Shown piece by piece: positions 32,212 through 41,343 of a DNA stretch of 64,000 bases. The notes under the pieces were generated by a model that was not told where the DNA came from, made no database searches, and saw only the letters and a program-made list of their open reading frames with translations. A program made the position numbers and the translations under genes. The stretch is taken from assembly GCA_963709155.1 (NCBI GenBank), contig CAVPVD010000007.1:2728001-2792000 (forward strand), read 5' to 3'. This stretch comes from Bog-159 sp963709155 (GTDB lineage: Bacteria; Acidobacteriota; Terriglobia; Bryobacterales; Bryobacteraceae). Positions within the stretch are counted from its first letter, which is position 1, and each line of letters begins with the position of its first letter.

Positions 32212-33492
32212 CTAAGTCCCTTCGGACCAGCTCGCCAGGTAGTGTTCCTGCTCGGCGGTGAGGCGGTCGATCTTGACACCCATGGATTCCAGTTTCATGC
32301 GCGCCACCTGCTTGTCGAGGTCTTCCGGAACCGAGTAGACCTTGTTTTCGAGTTGGCTATGATTCTTCACCATATACTCGGCGGATAGCGCCTGGTTGGC
32401 GAAGCTCATATCCATAACGGATGCCGGATGCCCTTCGGCGGCCGAGAGATTGATGAGGCGGCCATCGGCCAGCACGTTCAGCCGGCGCCCGTCGCGGAAC
32501 GAATACTCTTCTACGAACTCGCGCGTCTGGCGATGGGAAGAGCTGATCTTGGCCAGCGCCTCCAGATCGATCTCCACGTTGAAGTGGCCCGAATTGCAGA
32601 GGATGGCGCCATTCTTCATGCGATCGAAATGGTCGCGCGCGATGACGTGCTTGTTGCCGGTAACGGTAACGAATACGTCGCCGATGACCGCCGCTTCGTT
32701 GATGGACATGACGCGATAGCCATCCATCACCGCTTCGATCGCCTTGGTCGGATCCACTTCGGTGACGATGACATTGGCGCCCAGTCCGCGTGCGCGCATG
32801 GCGACGCCGCGGCCGCACCAGCCATACCCGACCACCACCACGTTCAAGCCGGCCAGCAGGATATTCGTGGCGCGGATGATGCCGTCGAGAGTGCTCTGGC
32901 CGGTGCCATAGCGATTGTCGAAGAGGTGCTTGGTCAGGGCATCGTTGACCGCCACAATCGGATACTTCAGGACGCCGTCCTTGGCCATGGCGCGCAGGCG
33001 GATGACGCCGGTGGTGGTCTCTTCGGTGCCGCCGACGATATTTGCCGCCAGGTCCGGCCGCTTGCTGTGCAGCAGCGAGACCAGGTCGGCGCCATCGTCC
33101 ATGGTAATGTGCGCGGCATGTTCGGCGGCCGCCGTCAGGTGCCGGTAATAGACGTCGTTGTTCTCGCCCTTAATGGCGTAGACCGGGATGCTGTAATCGC
33201 GCACCAGGGTGGCCGCCACGTCATCCTGGGTGGATAACGGATTGGAGGCGCACAGCACCACGGAAGCGCCGCCATCGCGCAGCGTGATCATCAGGTTGGC
33301 GGTTTCGCTGGTCACGTGCAAGCAGGCGGCTACACGTTTCCCCGCCAGCGGCTGGGTCTTGATGAACTGCTTGCGGATGGTCTGCAGTACCGGCATGGAC
33401 TGAAAAGCCCACTCCGTGCGCCGCTTTCCTAAATCCGCGAGCGAAATATCCTTGATGTCACAGGCAACTTGCGTTTGCGTTTCGGTTGGCAT
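32212..33492 (-). CDS. ahcY: S-adenosylhomocysteine hydrolase
   Basis: 426 residues. The NAD-binding motif is VGYGWCGRGVA, and the family signature segments LHVTSETANLM, CASNPLSTQDD and CNSGHFNVEI are present. It splits S-adenosylhomocysteine into adenosine and homocysteine, relieving product inhibition of methyltransferases. It follows metK by 40 bases on the same strand, forming a methyl-cycle operon. Confidence 0.95.
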   Translation of the reverse strand: MPTETQTQVACDIKDISLADLGKRRTEWAFQSMPVLQTIRKQFIKTQPLAGKRVAACLHVTSETANLMITLRDGGASVVLCASNPLSTQDDVAATLVRDYSIPVYAIKGENNDVYYRHLTAAAEHAAHITMDDGADLVSLLHSKRPDLAANIVGGTEETTTGVIRLRAMAKDGVLKYPIVAVNDALTKHLFDNRYGTGQSTLDGIIRATNILLAGLNVVVVGYGWCGRGVAMRARGLGANVIVTEVDPTKAIEAVMDGYRVMSINEAAVIGDVFVTVTGNKHVIARDHFDRMKNGAILCNSGHFNVEIDLEALAKISSSHRQTREFVEEYSFRDGRRLNVLADGRLINLSAAEGHPASVMDMSFANQALSAEYMVKNHSQLENKVYSVPEDLDKQVARMKLESMGVKIDRLTAEQEHYLASWSEGT

Positions 33493-33532
33493 GAATTCCT
33501 CTTTTTCCGCTCTTTGCGGACAGGCTCAATGG

Positions 33533-34690
33533 CTAGCGGACAGCGGCCTGCGCCACGGTTTCCTCGCGCAGCGCGTCCATCTTGTCGGTGGCTTCCCAAG
33601 AAAAGCTCTCTTCGGTGCGGCCGAAATGACCGAAGGCGGCTGTGTTGCGATAAATGGGCCGGCGCAGTTTCAGGTGATCGATGATGCCCCGCGGTGTGAG
33701 CGGGAAATGCGCGCGGATCAGCGCCGTGATCTTGTCTTCGGGGACGATGCCGGTGCCGAACGTGTTCGCCATCACGGAAACCGGTTCGGCTACGCCGATC
33801 GCATAGGCCAATTGCACTTCGCAACGGCTTGCCAAGCCGGCCGCCACCACGTTCTTGGCGATATAGCGGGCCATGTAGCATGCCGAGCGATCCACCTTGG
33901 TGGGGTCTTTGCCGGAGAATGCGCCGCCGCCGTGCCGTCCCATGCCGCCATAAGTATCCACGATAATCTTGCGGCCGGTTAGCCCGGTGTCGCCGTGCGG
34001 ACCGCCGATCACGAAGCGTCCCGTGGGATTGATGTGATAGTGCGTACCGGAATCCACCATGTCCGCCGGAATCACCGGATCGATGATGTGCTTCTTCACT
34101 TCGGCGCGCAAGGTTTCGATGGAAACCGCGTCGCTGTGCTGCGTCGAAACTACCACCGCGTCGATGCGCTTGGGCGCCCCGTCCACGTACTCCACGCTGA
34201 CCTGGCTCTTGCCATCCGGACGCAGGAAATCCAGGGTGCCGGCGCGCCGCACGTCGGAAAGCCTGCGCACCAGCTTGTGCGCCATCATGATAGGTAGCGG
34301 CATCAACTCGTCGGTTTCATTGCAGGCATAGCCGAACATCATGCCCTGGTCGCCGGCGCCGCCCGTATCCACACCCATGGCGATGTCGGGCGATTGCGAC
34401 TGGATCGCGTTCAGCACGCCGCAGGTGTTGCAGTCGAAGCCCCACAATGCGTCGGCATATCCGATGTGCTCGATGGTGCGCCGGACCACCCGCGGCACGT
34501 CCACGTAGCAGGTGGTGGTGATTTCGCCTGCCACCACGCAGATGCCGGTGGTGACCAGCACCTCGCAAGCCACTCGACCCAGTGGATCTTGCGCCAAGAC
34601 GGCATCCAATACCGCGTCCGAAATCTGATCCGCAATCTTATCCGGATGCCCCTCTGTCACGGATTCCGATGTGAAAATTTGTCGCTGCAT
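33533..34690 (-). CDS. metK: S-adenosylmethionine synthetase
   Basis: 385 residues, the usual bacterial length. The N-terminal TSESVTEGHPDKIADQISD, the GAGDQGMMFGYA loop and the GGGAFSGKDPTKVDRSA P-loop region are complete. It makes SAM from methionine and ATP. It is the first gene of the metK-ahcY unit, with a recognisable promoter upstream (34766-34793). Confidence 0.97.
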   Translation of the reverse strand: MQRQIFTSESVTEGHPDKIADQISDAVLDAVLAQDPLGRVACEVLVTTGICVVAGEITTTCYVDVPRVVRRTIEHIGYADALWGFDCNTCGVLNAIQSQSPDIAMGVDTGGAGDQGMMFGYACNETDELMPLPIMMAHKLVRRLSDVRRAGTLDFLRPDGKSQVSVEYVDGAPKRIDAVVVSTQHSDAVSIETLRAEVKKHIIDPVIPADMVDSGTHYHINPTGRFVIGGPHGDTGLTGRKIIVDTYGGMGRHGGGAFSGKDPTKVDRSACYMARYIAKNVVAAGLASRCEVQLAYAIGVAEPVSVMANTFGTGIVPEDKITALIRAHFPLTPRGIIDHLKLRRPIYRNTAAFGHFGRTEESFSWEATDKMDALREETVAQAAVR

Positions 34691-34765
34691 GCCTGTTTCG
34701 CCCGTTGAAAAAATCCTGGTTTAATTGGTTGGCTGGATAAAGCCCGAAAAAGAACTGACGATCCA

Positions 34766-34793
34766 GTGTAACGGAGTGCAGGTGGCAGGTCAA
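34766..34793 (-). promoter_or_regulatory. Candidate sigma-70-type promoter of metK-ahcY
   Basis: On the minus strand ttgacc and ttacac are separated by 16 bases, about 75 bases upstream of the metK ATG. The spacing and hexamers fit a housekeeping promoter. No SAM riboswitch-like fold is visible in the leader. Confidence 0.55.
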
Positions 34794-34795
34794 AT

Positions 34796-34821
34796 TGGGT
34801 TTGGATCTGGAGATCCGAACC
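34796..34821 (-). terminator. Hairpin downstream of the hydrolase gene
   Basis: gggtttggatct-gg-agatccgaaccc pairs 11 of 12 positions with a 2-base gap. It lies 6 bases after the stop codon of the gene at 34828 and just before the metK promoter, as expected for a terminator. A strong U-tract is lacking. Confidence 0.5.
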
Positions 34822-34827
34822 CGGGAT

Positions 34828-35328
34828 TCAAAGGACATGCGCCGATATGAATTGGACAATCCGATCAATCGATTCAGATTCGGGAGATGGCAGCCCATGC
34901 ACTGCCCCGGAGCCCAATTGGGCTTCGCACGGGTAATGCCGCATGTCGCATAGCCGCAAAAGCTGTTCGGCATTCGCAAATGGCATCACGGTGTCGCCCC
35001 GGTTATGCAGGATCAGTATCGGGGGCAGGCTCCTAAGGCTCGCGAAATACCGGTCCGGCAGGCTGCCGGCGCACTCGGCCACGGCCGAAATAGGCAACCC
35101 GTCCGCCGCGGCCGCCAGTGCCAGGGACGCACCGAGCGAGAAGCCCACCAGGGCGGTTCTGCCGGCGGCCATGCCTCGATTCGCCAGCGCCGCAGCCAGC
35201 TTTCGATACGGGAAATTATGCGCTGTGGGACCGGCCGCGCCGTGCGGCAAGACGACCAGGGGGGCGGGCGCGGATCCCACAGGGCGATACCGGTCGCCGG
35301 CAGGCCTGCCCCACCGAAATCCTTTCAC
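34828..35328 (-). CDS. Shortened alpha/beta hydrolase (dienelactone-hydrolase type)
   Basis: 166 residues. VVLPHGAAG (oxyanion strand), GFSLGAS (nucleophile Ser elbow), HNRGDTVMP (acid) and AVHGLP (His) are all visible. However, LAAALANRG joins directly to MAAGRTALVGFSLG, with roughly 45-50 residues absent where relatives have strand beta-4, its loop and helix B. The frame is intact across the join. It may be a decayed but still open gene or a minimal variant. Its start lies 23 bases from that of the divergent M16 gene. Confidence 0.6.
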   Translation of the reverse strand: MKGFRWGRPAGDRYRPVGSAPAPLVVLPHGAAGPTAHNFPYRKLAAALANRGMAAGRTALVGFSLGASLALAAAADGLPISAVAECAGSLPDRYFASLRSLPPILILHNRGDTVMPFANAEQLLRLCDMRHYPCEAQLGSGAVHGLPSPESESIDRIVQFISAHVL

Positions 35329-35351
35329 GGCGTATCATTAAAGTATCCATT

Positions 35352-38069
35352 ATGACCAAGAAGTTTCTGCTCAGCCTCCTGGCGTGCGCGGCAGCGTTTG
35401 CGCAAAGCGCCGGCGTTAACATCCCTTACAAGAAATTTTTCTTAAGCAACGGCCTTACGGTCCTCGTGCATGAAGACCACAAGGCCCCCATCGTGGCGGT
35501 GAACATCTGGTATCACGTCGGGTCGAAGAACGAGAAGCCCGGCAAGACCGGCTTCGCGCACCTGTTCGAGCATCTGATGTTCGGCGGCAGCGAGAACTTT
35601 CATGGCCGCTACATCGATGCCATGGAGCGCGTGGGCGCCACCGACCTGAATGGCACCACCAATAACGACCGCACCAATTTCTTCGAGGATGTACCCACCT
35701 CGGCGCTCGATTACGCGTTGTTTCTGGAGTCGGACCGCATGGGCCACCTGCTGGGATCGTTCGAGCAGAAGACGCTGGACCTGCAGCGCGGCGTGGTGCA
35801 GAACGAAAAGCGCCAGGGCGAGAACCAGCCATACGGCGTGACCGAGCAATTGATCACCGAGAATACTTATCCGGCCGGGCATCCCTATTCCTGGACCGTG
35901 ATCGGTTCCATGGACGACCTGAACGCGGCCTCCATGACCGACGTGAAGGATTGGTTCAAGACATATTATGGTCCGTCGAACGCCACGCTGGTGCTGGCGG
36001 GCGACATCGATTTCAATACGGCAAAGGCCAAGGCCGAGAAGTATTTCGGTGACATTCCGGCCGGGCCGCCCATCGGGAAGCAGGAAGTCTGGGTCGCTAA
36101 GATGACGGGCGCGCATCGCGGAACGGTAGAGGATCGCGTGCCGCAAGCCCGTCTGTACAAAGTCTGGAATGTGCCGCAATACGGCACGGCCGACGCCGAT
36201 TACCTGGACCTGGTGGCGGACTGCCTGACGGAAGGAAAGATTTCGCGCCTGTATAAACGGCTGGTATACGACGATCAGATTGCCACCGACGTGCGCGCCG
36301 AAATCGACGACCGGGAGATTGGCAGCCAGTTCGACATCACGAGCACGGCGCGGCCTGGTCAGGATCTGGCGAAGATCGAGAAGGAAATCAACGAAGAGCT
36401 GGCGCGCTTCCTGGAAAGCGGCCCTACAGCCGAGGAACTGCAGCGTGTGAAGACCCAGTATGTCGCCCGCTTCATTCGCGGCGTGGACCGCATCGGCGGC
36501 TTCGGCGGCAAGTCGGACGTGCTGGCGCACGGGCAGGTATTCGTGGGCGATCCCGATTATTACAAGGTGCAACTGAAACGCGTCGAGGACGCCACCCCCG
36601 AAGATCTGAAGGCAGCCGCGCGCAAGTGGCTCGCGGATGGCGAGTACGTTCTGGAAGTGCATCCCTACCCAACCTATAAGACAGAATCGGCGAGCGTGGA
36701 CCGCTCCAAGATGCCGGAGCCCGGCACGCCCCCGGAGCTGAAACTGCCCAAATTGCAGCGCGTCACCCTCTCCAACGGCCTGAAAGTGATCCTGGCCGAG
36801 CGCCACGAGATTCCGGTGGCGGACTTCTGGCTCCAGGTGGACGCGGGCTACGCCGCCGATCAATTCGCCACGCCGGGAACGGCCAGCATGACCACTGCCC
36901 TTTTGGATGGCGGCACCGCCAAGAAGACGGCGCTAGAAATCAGCGCCGAGGAGGCTCTGCTGGGTGTGCAATTGCGCGCCTCGTCCAGCCTGGATACATC
37001 CACCGTTTTCGTTTCGGCGCTCAAGAGCAAGCTGGATCGTTCGCTCAACCTGATGGCGGACGTGGTGCTGCACCCGTCGTTCCCCGAGGCGGATTTCCTG
37101 CGCCTGCAGAAGCAGCGCATCGCGTCCATTCAGCGCGAAAAGGTGACGCCCGTGCCGATGGCGCTGCGCGTCTTCCCGGAATTGCTGTACGGCCCCAAGC
37201 ACGCTTATGGCACGCCGTTGACCGGTTCGGGCACCGAGGCCAGCGTCGCCAAGCTCACGCGCGAAGACCTGGTGAAGTTTCATGACACCTGGTTCCGGCC
37301 CAACGACTCCACGCTCATCGTGGTGGGCGACATCACGCTGAGCGAACTGACGCCGAAACTCGAAAGCCTGTTCGATGGCTGGAAGCCGGGCGAGATTCCC
37401 AAGAAAAACATCGGCACCGTGTCGTATCCGGCGAAACCGGTGGTCTATATTATGGACCGGCCGGGCGCCATACAGTCGCTGATTCTAGCGGGCGAGATCG
37501 CGCCGCCCAAGAACAATCCGGACGATATCGCGATCGAAACCATGAACAACATCCTGGGCGGCAACTTCGGTGCGCGCATCAACATGAACCTGCGCGAGGA
37601 CAAGCATTGGTCTTACGGCGCGCAGAGTTTCTTCTGGAGCGCGCGCGGGCAGGAGCCTTTCATCGTATTCGCGCCGGTACAGACGGATAAGACCAAGGAA
37701 TCCTTGTCCGAGCTCAACAAGGAAGTGCGCGGGATTGTGGGCGACAAACCGCCGACCCCCGCGGAATTGGCGAAAGTGCAGGCAAACGAGACGTTGAGCC
37801 TGCCGGGATCGCGCGAGACCATCAACGCGGTGGGCAACTCCATCGAACAACTGGTGGAGTACGGCTTGCCCGACGATTATTATGACAAATATGCCGGCCG
37901 CGTGCGCGCCCTGACTATTGCCGATATGGAAACGGCGGCCAAGCGCGTGGTTCGCCCGGACAATCTGGTTTGGGTAATCGTAGGCGACCGCGCGAAGATC
38001 GAAGCGGGTGTGCGGGAACTGAATCTGGGCGAAGTAAAGTTCCTCGACGCGGACGGCAAGCCGATTTAG
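35352..38069 (+). CDS. Secreted two-domain M16 zinc peptidase
   Basis: 905 residues from ATG 35352, which opens with a signal peptide (MTKKFLLSLLACAAAFAQSA). The longer frame starts inside the divergent gene. The inverted zinc motif HLFEH lies near residue 73 with the MFGGSENF extension, so the first M16 domain is catalytic. The second half (from about residue 470) has the same fold but no HxxEH motif, giving one active and one inactive half in a single chain, like PqqL-type and many Acidobacterial enzymes. Probable role: peptide degradation outside the cytoplasm. Confidence 0.9.
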   Translation: MTKKFLLSLLACAAAFAQSAGVNIPYKKFFLSNGLTVLVHEDHKAPIVAVNIWYHVGSKNEKPGKTGFAHLFEHLMFGGSENFHGRYIDAMERVGATDLNGTTNNDRTNFFEDVPTSALDYALFLESDRMGHLLGSFEQKTLDLQRGVVQNEKRQGENQPYGVTEQLITENTYPAGHPYSWTVIGSMDDLNAASMTDVKDWFKTYYGPSNATLVLAGDIDFNTAKAKAEKYFGDIPAGPPIGKQEVWVAKMTGAHRGTVEDRVPQARLYKVWNVPQYGTADADYLDLVADCLTEGKISRLYKRLVYDDQIATDVRAEIDDREIGSQFDITSTARPGQDLAKIEKEINEELARFLESGPTAEELQRVKTQYVARFIRGVDRIGGFGGKSDVLAHGQVFVGDPDYYKVQLKRVEDATPEDLKAAARKWLADGEYVLEVHPYPTYKTESASVDRSKMPEPGTPPELKLPKLQRVTLSNGLKVILAERHEIPVADFWLQVDAGYAADQFATPGTASMTTALLDGGTAKKTALEISAEEALLGVQLRASSSLDTSTVFVSALKSKLDRSLNLMADVVLHPSFPEADFLRLQKQRIASIQREKVTPVPMALRVFPELLYGPKHAYGTPLTGSGTEASVAKLTREDLVKFHDTWFRPNDSTLIVVGDITLSELTPKLESLFDGWKPGEIPKKNIGTVSYPAKPVVYIMDRPGAIQSLILAGEIAPPKNNPDDIAIETMNNILGGNFGARINMNLREDKHWSYGAQSFFWSARGQEPFIVFAPVQTDKTKESLSELNKEVRGIVGDKPPTPAELAKVQANETLSLPGSRETINAVGNSIEQLVEYGLPDDYYDKYAGRVRALTIADMETAAKRVVRPDNLVWVIVGDRAKIEAGVRELNLGEVKFLDADGKPI

Positions 38070-38082
38070 CCGGCGCCGGAAA

Positions 38083-38967
38083 ATGAACAATGAGCGGCCC
38101 AGCCGCACTGCCGAATACATGGCCTTGTTTCGCGCAGTGGAGAGCGCCCGGCCCGCGGCTGGGCGGCTGTTCGAAGATCCGTACGCCGCGGCGTTGCTGA
38201 CGGGGCGGCTCAAAGCCCTGGCGGGCTTCGCCCGATTGCCGGTGGTGGGCCCGCTGGCAACCTGGTTTCTGGATCTGGGATGGCCGCGCACGCGCAGTTC
38301 GGCAGTAGTGCGCACGCGGCTGATTGACGATCTTCTGCGCGAAGCAGTGCGCGGCGGCGCGCGCCAGGCGCTGCTGCTCGGCGCCGGTTTCGACAGCCGT
38401 CCCTACCGGCTGGAAGAGCTCCGCGGCGTGCCGGTATTCGAAGTCGATCATCCATCCACGCAAAGCGCTAAGCGCCGGCGGTTGGAGGCGCGGCTTGGGC
38501 GGCTGCCCGCCAGCGTGCGGTTCGTGCCGGTGGATTTCGAAAAGGACGACCTGGAAACCGCGCTGCGCCATGCCGGGTTCGACACGGGCGCGAAAACCGT
38601 AGCCGTCTGGGAAGGCGTGGTGAGCTACCTGACGGCGCCGGCCGTGGATCGGAATTTCCGCATGCTGGCGCGCATTCTGCCAGACGGGAGCCTGCTGATT
38701 TTCACTTACGTGCACAAGGGCGCGTTGGACGGCTCCGTGGCATTCCGCGAAGCACGGCGATGGAAGTCGTCGGTGCGGTCGAGCGGCGAACCGTTCATCT
38801 TCGGCTTCGATCCCGCCGCTCTGGCCGATTATTTGCGTCCGCGGGGCTTTGCACTGTTAAACGATCGATCCACCGCGGAGGCGGCCAAGCTCTACTGCCG
38901 GCCGCCACGCCGCGAGCCCGGTTCCGAACTCTATCGGGTCGCAGCCGCGCGCCGCACCGCCGTATAA
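38083..38967 (+). CDS. Class I SAM-dependent methyltransferase (TIGR00027/LCMT-like)
   Basis: 294 residues. The N-terminal SRTAEYMALFRAVES and FEDPYA, then RTRLIDDLL, and the SAM loop LLLGAGFDSRPYRL are typical of the TIGR00027 (leucine carboxyl methyltransferase-like) family. EVDHPSTQSAKRRRL follows, as in the family. Its TAA stop shares a base with the ATG of the next gene (taatg). Substrate unknown. Confidence 0.85.
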   Translation: MNNERPSRTAEYMALFRAVESARPAAGRLFEDPYAAALLTGRLKALAGFARLPVVGPLATWFLDLGWPRTRSSAVVRTRLIDDLLREAVRGGARQALLLGAGFDSRPYRLEELRGVPVFEVDHPSTQSAKRRRLEARLGRLPASVRFVPVDFEKDDLETALRHAGFDTGAKTVAVWEGVVSYLTAPAVDRNFRMLARILPDGSLLIFTYVHKGALDGSVAFREARRWKSSVRSSGEPFIFGFDPAALADYLRPRGFALLNDRSTAEAAKLYCRPPRREPGSELYRVAAARRTAV

Positions 38968-40172
38968 TGAATTTTATGTCTGAAACCCCTCTCGACCGGC
39001 GCAATTTTCTGCGCGGCGCTACAGCCCTTACGGCGCTTTCCTATTCACGCGTGATGGGCGCCAACGACCGCATCCAACTGGGCCTGATCGGCTGCGGCGA
39101 TCGCGGCCGCTACGATATGGAGAATTTCCAGAAGGCCAACGCGGATGTGGTGGCGCTCTGCGATATCTATGCCGCGCAAATCGCCAAGGCCCGCGAGAAG
39201 GCGCCCAACGCCAAGGATTTCAAAGACCATCGCGCGCTGCTGGAGATGAAGGAAGTGGACGTGACGCTGATCGCCACGCCCGACCACTGGCACACGCAGA
39301 TCGCCATCGACGCGCTGAATGCCGGCAAGGACGTGTACATCGAGAAGCCGCTCACGCGCACCATCGAAGAAGGACCGCGCATTGTGAAGGCGGCGCGGGT
39401 GAACGAGCGCGTGTGCCAGGTGGGCATGCAGCAGCGCTCCGGGCAGCATTATCTGCAAGCCAAGCACGAGTATTTCGACACCGGCAAACTGGGCAAGATC
39501 ACGCTCGCGCGCACCTGGTGGCACGGCAACGGCTATCACCTGCGGCACGCGCCGGAATCGCTGGCGACCAAGCCGGCGGACCTCGACTGGGCGCATTTCC
39601 TGGGACCGCTGAAATGGCGCGATTACGATCCGCAGCAGTATTTCAACTGGCGCGCGTACCTGGATTTCGGCGGCGGACAGGTGACCGACCTGTTCACCCA
39701 TTGGATCGACGTGGTGCACATGTTCATGGGGCAGGAAGTGCCAGTCTCGGCTTCGGCGGCGGGCGGCGTGTACAACTATAAGGACGGCCGCACGGCGCCG
39801 GACACGATCAACGTGCTGCTGGAATATCCCACGGATTTCACCGCCACGTTCGAGGCCACGCTGGTGCCGGGCATTACCGGCGCGGCGGTGGAGATGTGCG
39901 GCACGGAGGGACGCCTGTTGATCGATCGCGGGCACTACGAGTTTCACCCCGTGGGCCGGAACGCGAAACCGGTCACGGTGAAATCGTTCAGCAAGATCGA
40001 CGAAGACCATGTGAACAACTTCCTGGAGTGCGTGCGCTCGCGCCAGCGGCCCAACGGGGACGTGCTGATCGGGCACCGGTCGGCGCAGGCGTCGCACCTG
40101 GGCAATATTTCGTACATGCAGAAGCGGCGCATCGACTTCGATCCGGTGCGCGAGGAAATCCAACCGTTTTGA
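38967..40172 (+). CDS. Gfo/Idh/MocA-family oxidoreductase with Tat-like signal
   Basis: 401 residues from ATG 38967; ATG 38976 is an alternative. The signal contains DRRNFLRGATALTALS. The Rossmann motif is IGCGDRGR and the EKP motif YIEKPLTRT. The FGGGQVTDLFTHWIDVVHMF segment is common in exported members of this family that act on glycosides or sugar acids. Similar architecture to the gene at 17899. The start overlaps the preceding methyltransferase stop by one base. Confidence 0.88.
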   Translation: MNFMSETPLDRRNFLRGATALTALSYSRVMGANDRIQLGLIGCGDRGRYDMENFQKANADVVALCDIYAAQIAKAREKAPNAKDFKDHRALLEMKEVDVTLIATPDHWHTQIAIDALNAGKDVYIEKPLTRTIEEGPRIVKAARVNERVCQVGMQQRSGQHYLQAKHEYFDTGKLGKITLARTWWHGNGYHLRHAPESLATKPADLDWAHFLGPLKWRDYDPQQYFNWRAYLDFGGGQVTDLFTHWIDVVHMFMGQEVPVSASAAGGVYNYKDGRTAPDTINVLLEYPTDFTATFEATLVPGITGAAVEMCGTEGRLLIDRGHYEFHPVGRNAKPVTVKSFSKIDEDHVNNFLECVRSRQRPNGDVLIGHRSAQASHLGNISYMQKRRIDFDPVREEIQPF

Positions 40173-40222
40173 TTAAAACGCGGCCAGGCTGCGGCCCTTG
40201 GCGCGCTGTTGGGAGTGAGCCG

Positions 40223-40714
40223 ATGAAAGTCGAGTTGCAAGAGATCGTGGACGCCCTTGAGGTGCAGTACGAGGACCACTTTAACTATTTGGATCGCCAA
40301 ACCGGCCAGGTTGAATACTTGTCGCGCGACATGCTGCGGCTGGTGGAAGAGGGCGGCACCATCGACGAAGTGCTGAAATGGCAGCGCCGCGAATTCGAGG
40401 TCGTCCAGACCCTGTTTGCCGACTGGGACCGTTTTGTGAAGCTGCCCACCAAATATGATGTCCATGAGTGGGAGATCATGCGCGAATTCGCGGAATCCGT
40501 CGGGCCGGAGCGGTTCAGCGACGACCTCGAAGACGCAATTCATGGCCCGGGCGCATTCCGCTGTTTCAAGAGCACGCTGCGGCGCTTTCGCCGGGAGCAG
40601 GATTGGTACGATTTCAAGGACGAGGCGCTCCGTCGCATTGCCATCGAATGGTGCGAGGAAAACGGCATCGAGTACACCGCCACCCGCAGGCGTCGAATTC
40701 CCAGCGAAATCTGA
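40223..40714 (+). CDS. UPF0158-family protein
   Basis: 163 residues. The pattern LQEIVDALE, then YLDRQTGQV near the N-terminus, and later HEWEIMREFAES, GPGAFRCFKSTLRRF and WYDFKDEALRRIAIEWCEENGIEY match the UPF0158 family (small acidic proteins of unknown function). ATG 40223 is preceded by ggagtgag. It lies between the oxidoreductase and efp, with its own short gaps. Confidence 0.82.
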   Translation: MKVELQEIVDALEVQYEDHFNYLDRQTGQVEYLSRDMLRLVEEGGTIDEVLKWQRREFEVVQTLFADWDRFVKLPTKYDVHEWEIMREFAESVGPERFSDDLEDAIHGPGAFRCFKSTLRRFRREQDWYDFKDEALRRIAIEWCEENGIEYTATRRRRIPSEI

Positions 40715-40731
40715 GCTGTTGGGAGCTTTGC

Positions 40732-40737
40732 TATACT
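40732..40737 (+). promoter_or_regulatory. Likely -10 hexamer of efp
   Basis: TATACT lies 49 bases before the efp ATG, in a 71-base gap after the UPF0158 gene. No clear -35 is visible at 17 bases. A gagagg Shine-Dalgarno follows at 40774-40779. Confidence 0.4.
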
Positions 40738-40785
40738 GGCAGTTACGCCTGTAGCGCCAATATTTACAGGATCGAGAGGTAGTTC

Positions 40786-41343
40786 ATGATTTCGGCAACA
40801 CAAATGCGTCCGGGCATGGTGGTCAAGTTCAACAACGACTTGTTCTCCGTGTTCAGCGTGAATCATAGGACCCCCGGCAACCTGCGGGGTTTCGTGCAGG
40901 CCAAGATGCGCAACCTGCGCAGCGGCACGATGATCGAGCACCGCTTCTCATCGGAAGATCGCGTCGAGCGCGCCGCGCTGGAAGAACATGAGATGGAGTA
41001 CCTGTACGACGACGGCGATTACTTCTATTTCATGAACACCGAAAACTACGAGCAGATGCACCTGACCAAGGAACTGTTGGGAGATGCGGTCGGTTATCTG
41101 GTTCCGCAGTTAAAGGTAGCGGTGGAATTCTACGAAGGCAAGCCCATCAGCGTGGAATTGCCCGCCACGGTGGATCTTACCGTAGTGGAGACAGAGCCGG
41201 GCATGAAAGGCGCATCGGTCTCCAACGTGACCAAGCCCGCCAAGCTCGAAACCGGATTGGTAGTGCAGGTGCCACCCTTCATCGCGGAGGGCGAAAAGAT
41301 TCGCGTCAGCACGGCGGAAGGCACCTATCAGGAAAGGGCCTGA
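40786..41343 (+). CDS. efp: Translation elongation factor P
   Basis: 185 residues in three beta-barrel domains. KOW-like domain I begins ISATQMRPGMVVKF, and domain III ends with VSTAEGTYQERA. It relieves ribosome stalling at polyproline. The loop that enters the peptidyl-transferase centre reads RTPGNLRG, so Asn32 stands where Lys (E. coli, Bacillus) or Arg (Pseudomonas) is modified. No epmA, epmB or earP gene is nearby. The 3' end overlaps selA on the other strand by 16 bases. Confidence 0.95.
   Translation: MISATQMRPGMVVKFNNDLFSVFSVNHRTPGNLRGFVQAKMRNLRSGTMIEHRFSSEDRVERAALEEHEMEYLYDDGDYFYFMNTENYEQMHLTKELLGDAVGYLVPQLKVAVEFYEGKPISVELPATVDLTVVETEPGMKGASVSNVTKPAKLETGLVVQVPPFIAEGEKIRVSTAEGTYQERA

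Noticed and set aside
34691..34765. SAM riboswitch before metK
   Set aside because: The leader contains none of the conserved helices of SAM-I, SAM-II or SAM/SAH aptamers that I could trace.
38963..38968. TATAAT hexamer as promoter for the oxidoreductase at 38967
   Set aside because: It overlaps the start codon, so it could only serve a leaderless start at 38976; no -35 element is visible, and the overlap with the upstream gene argues for cotranscription.
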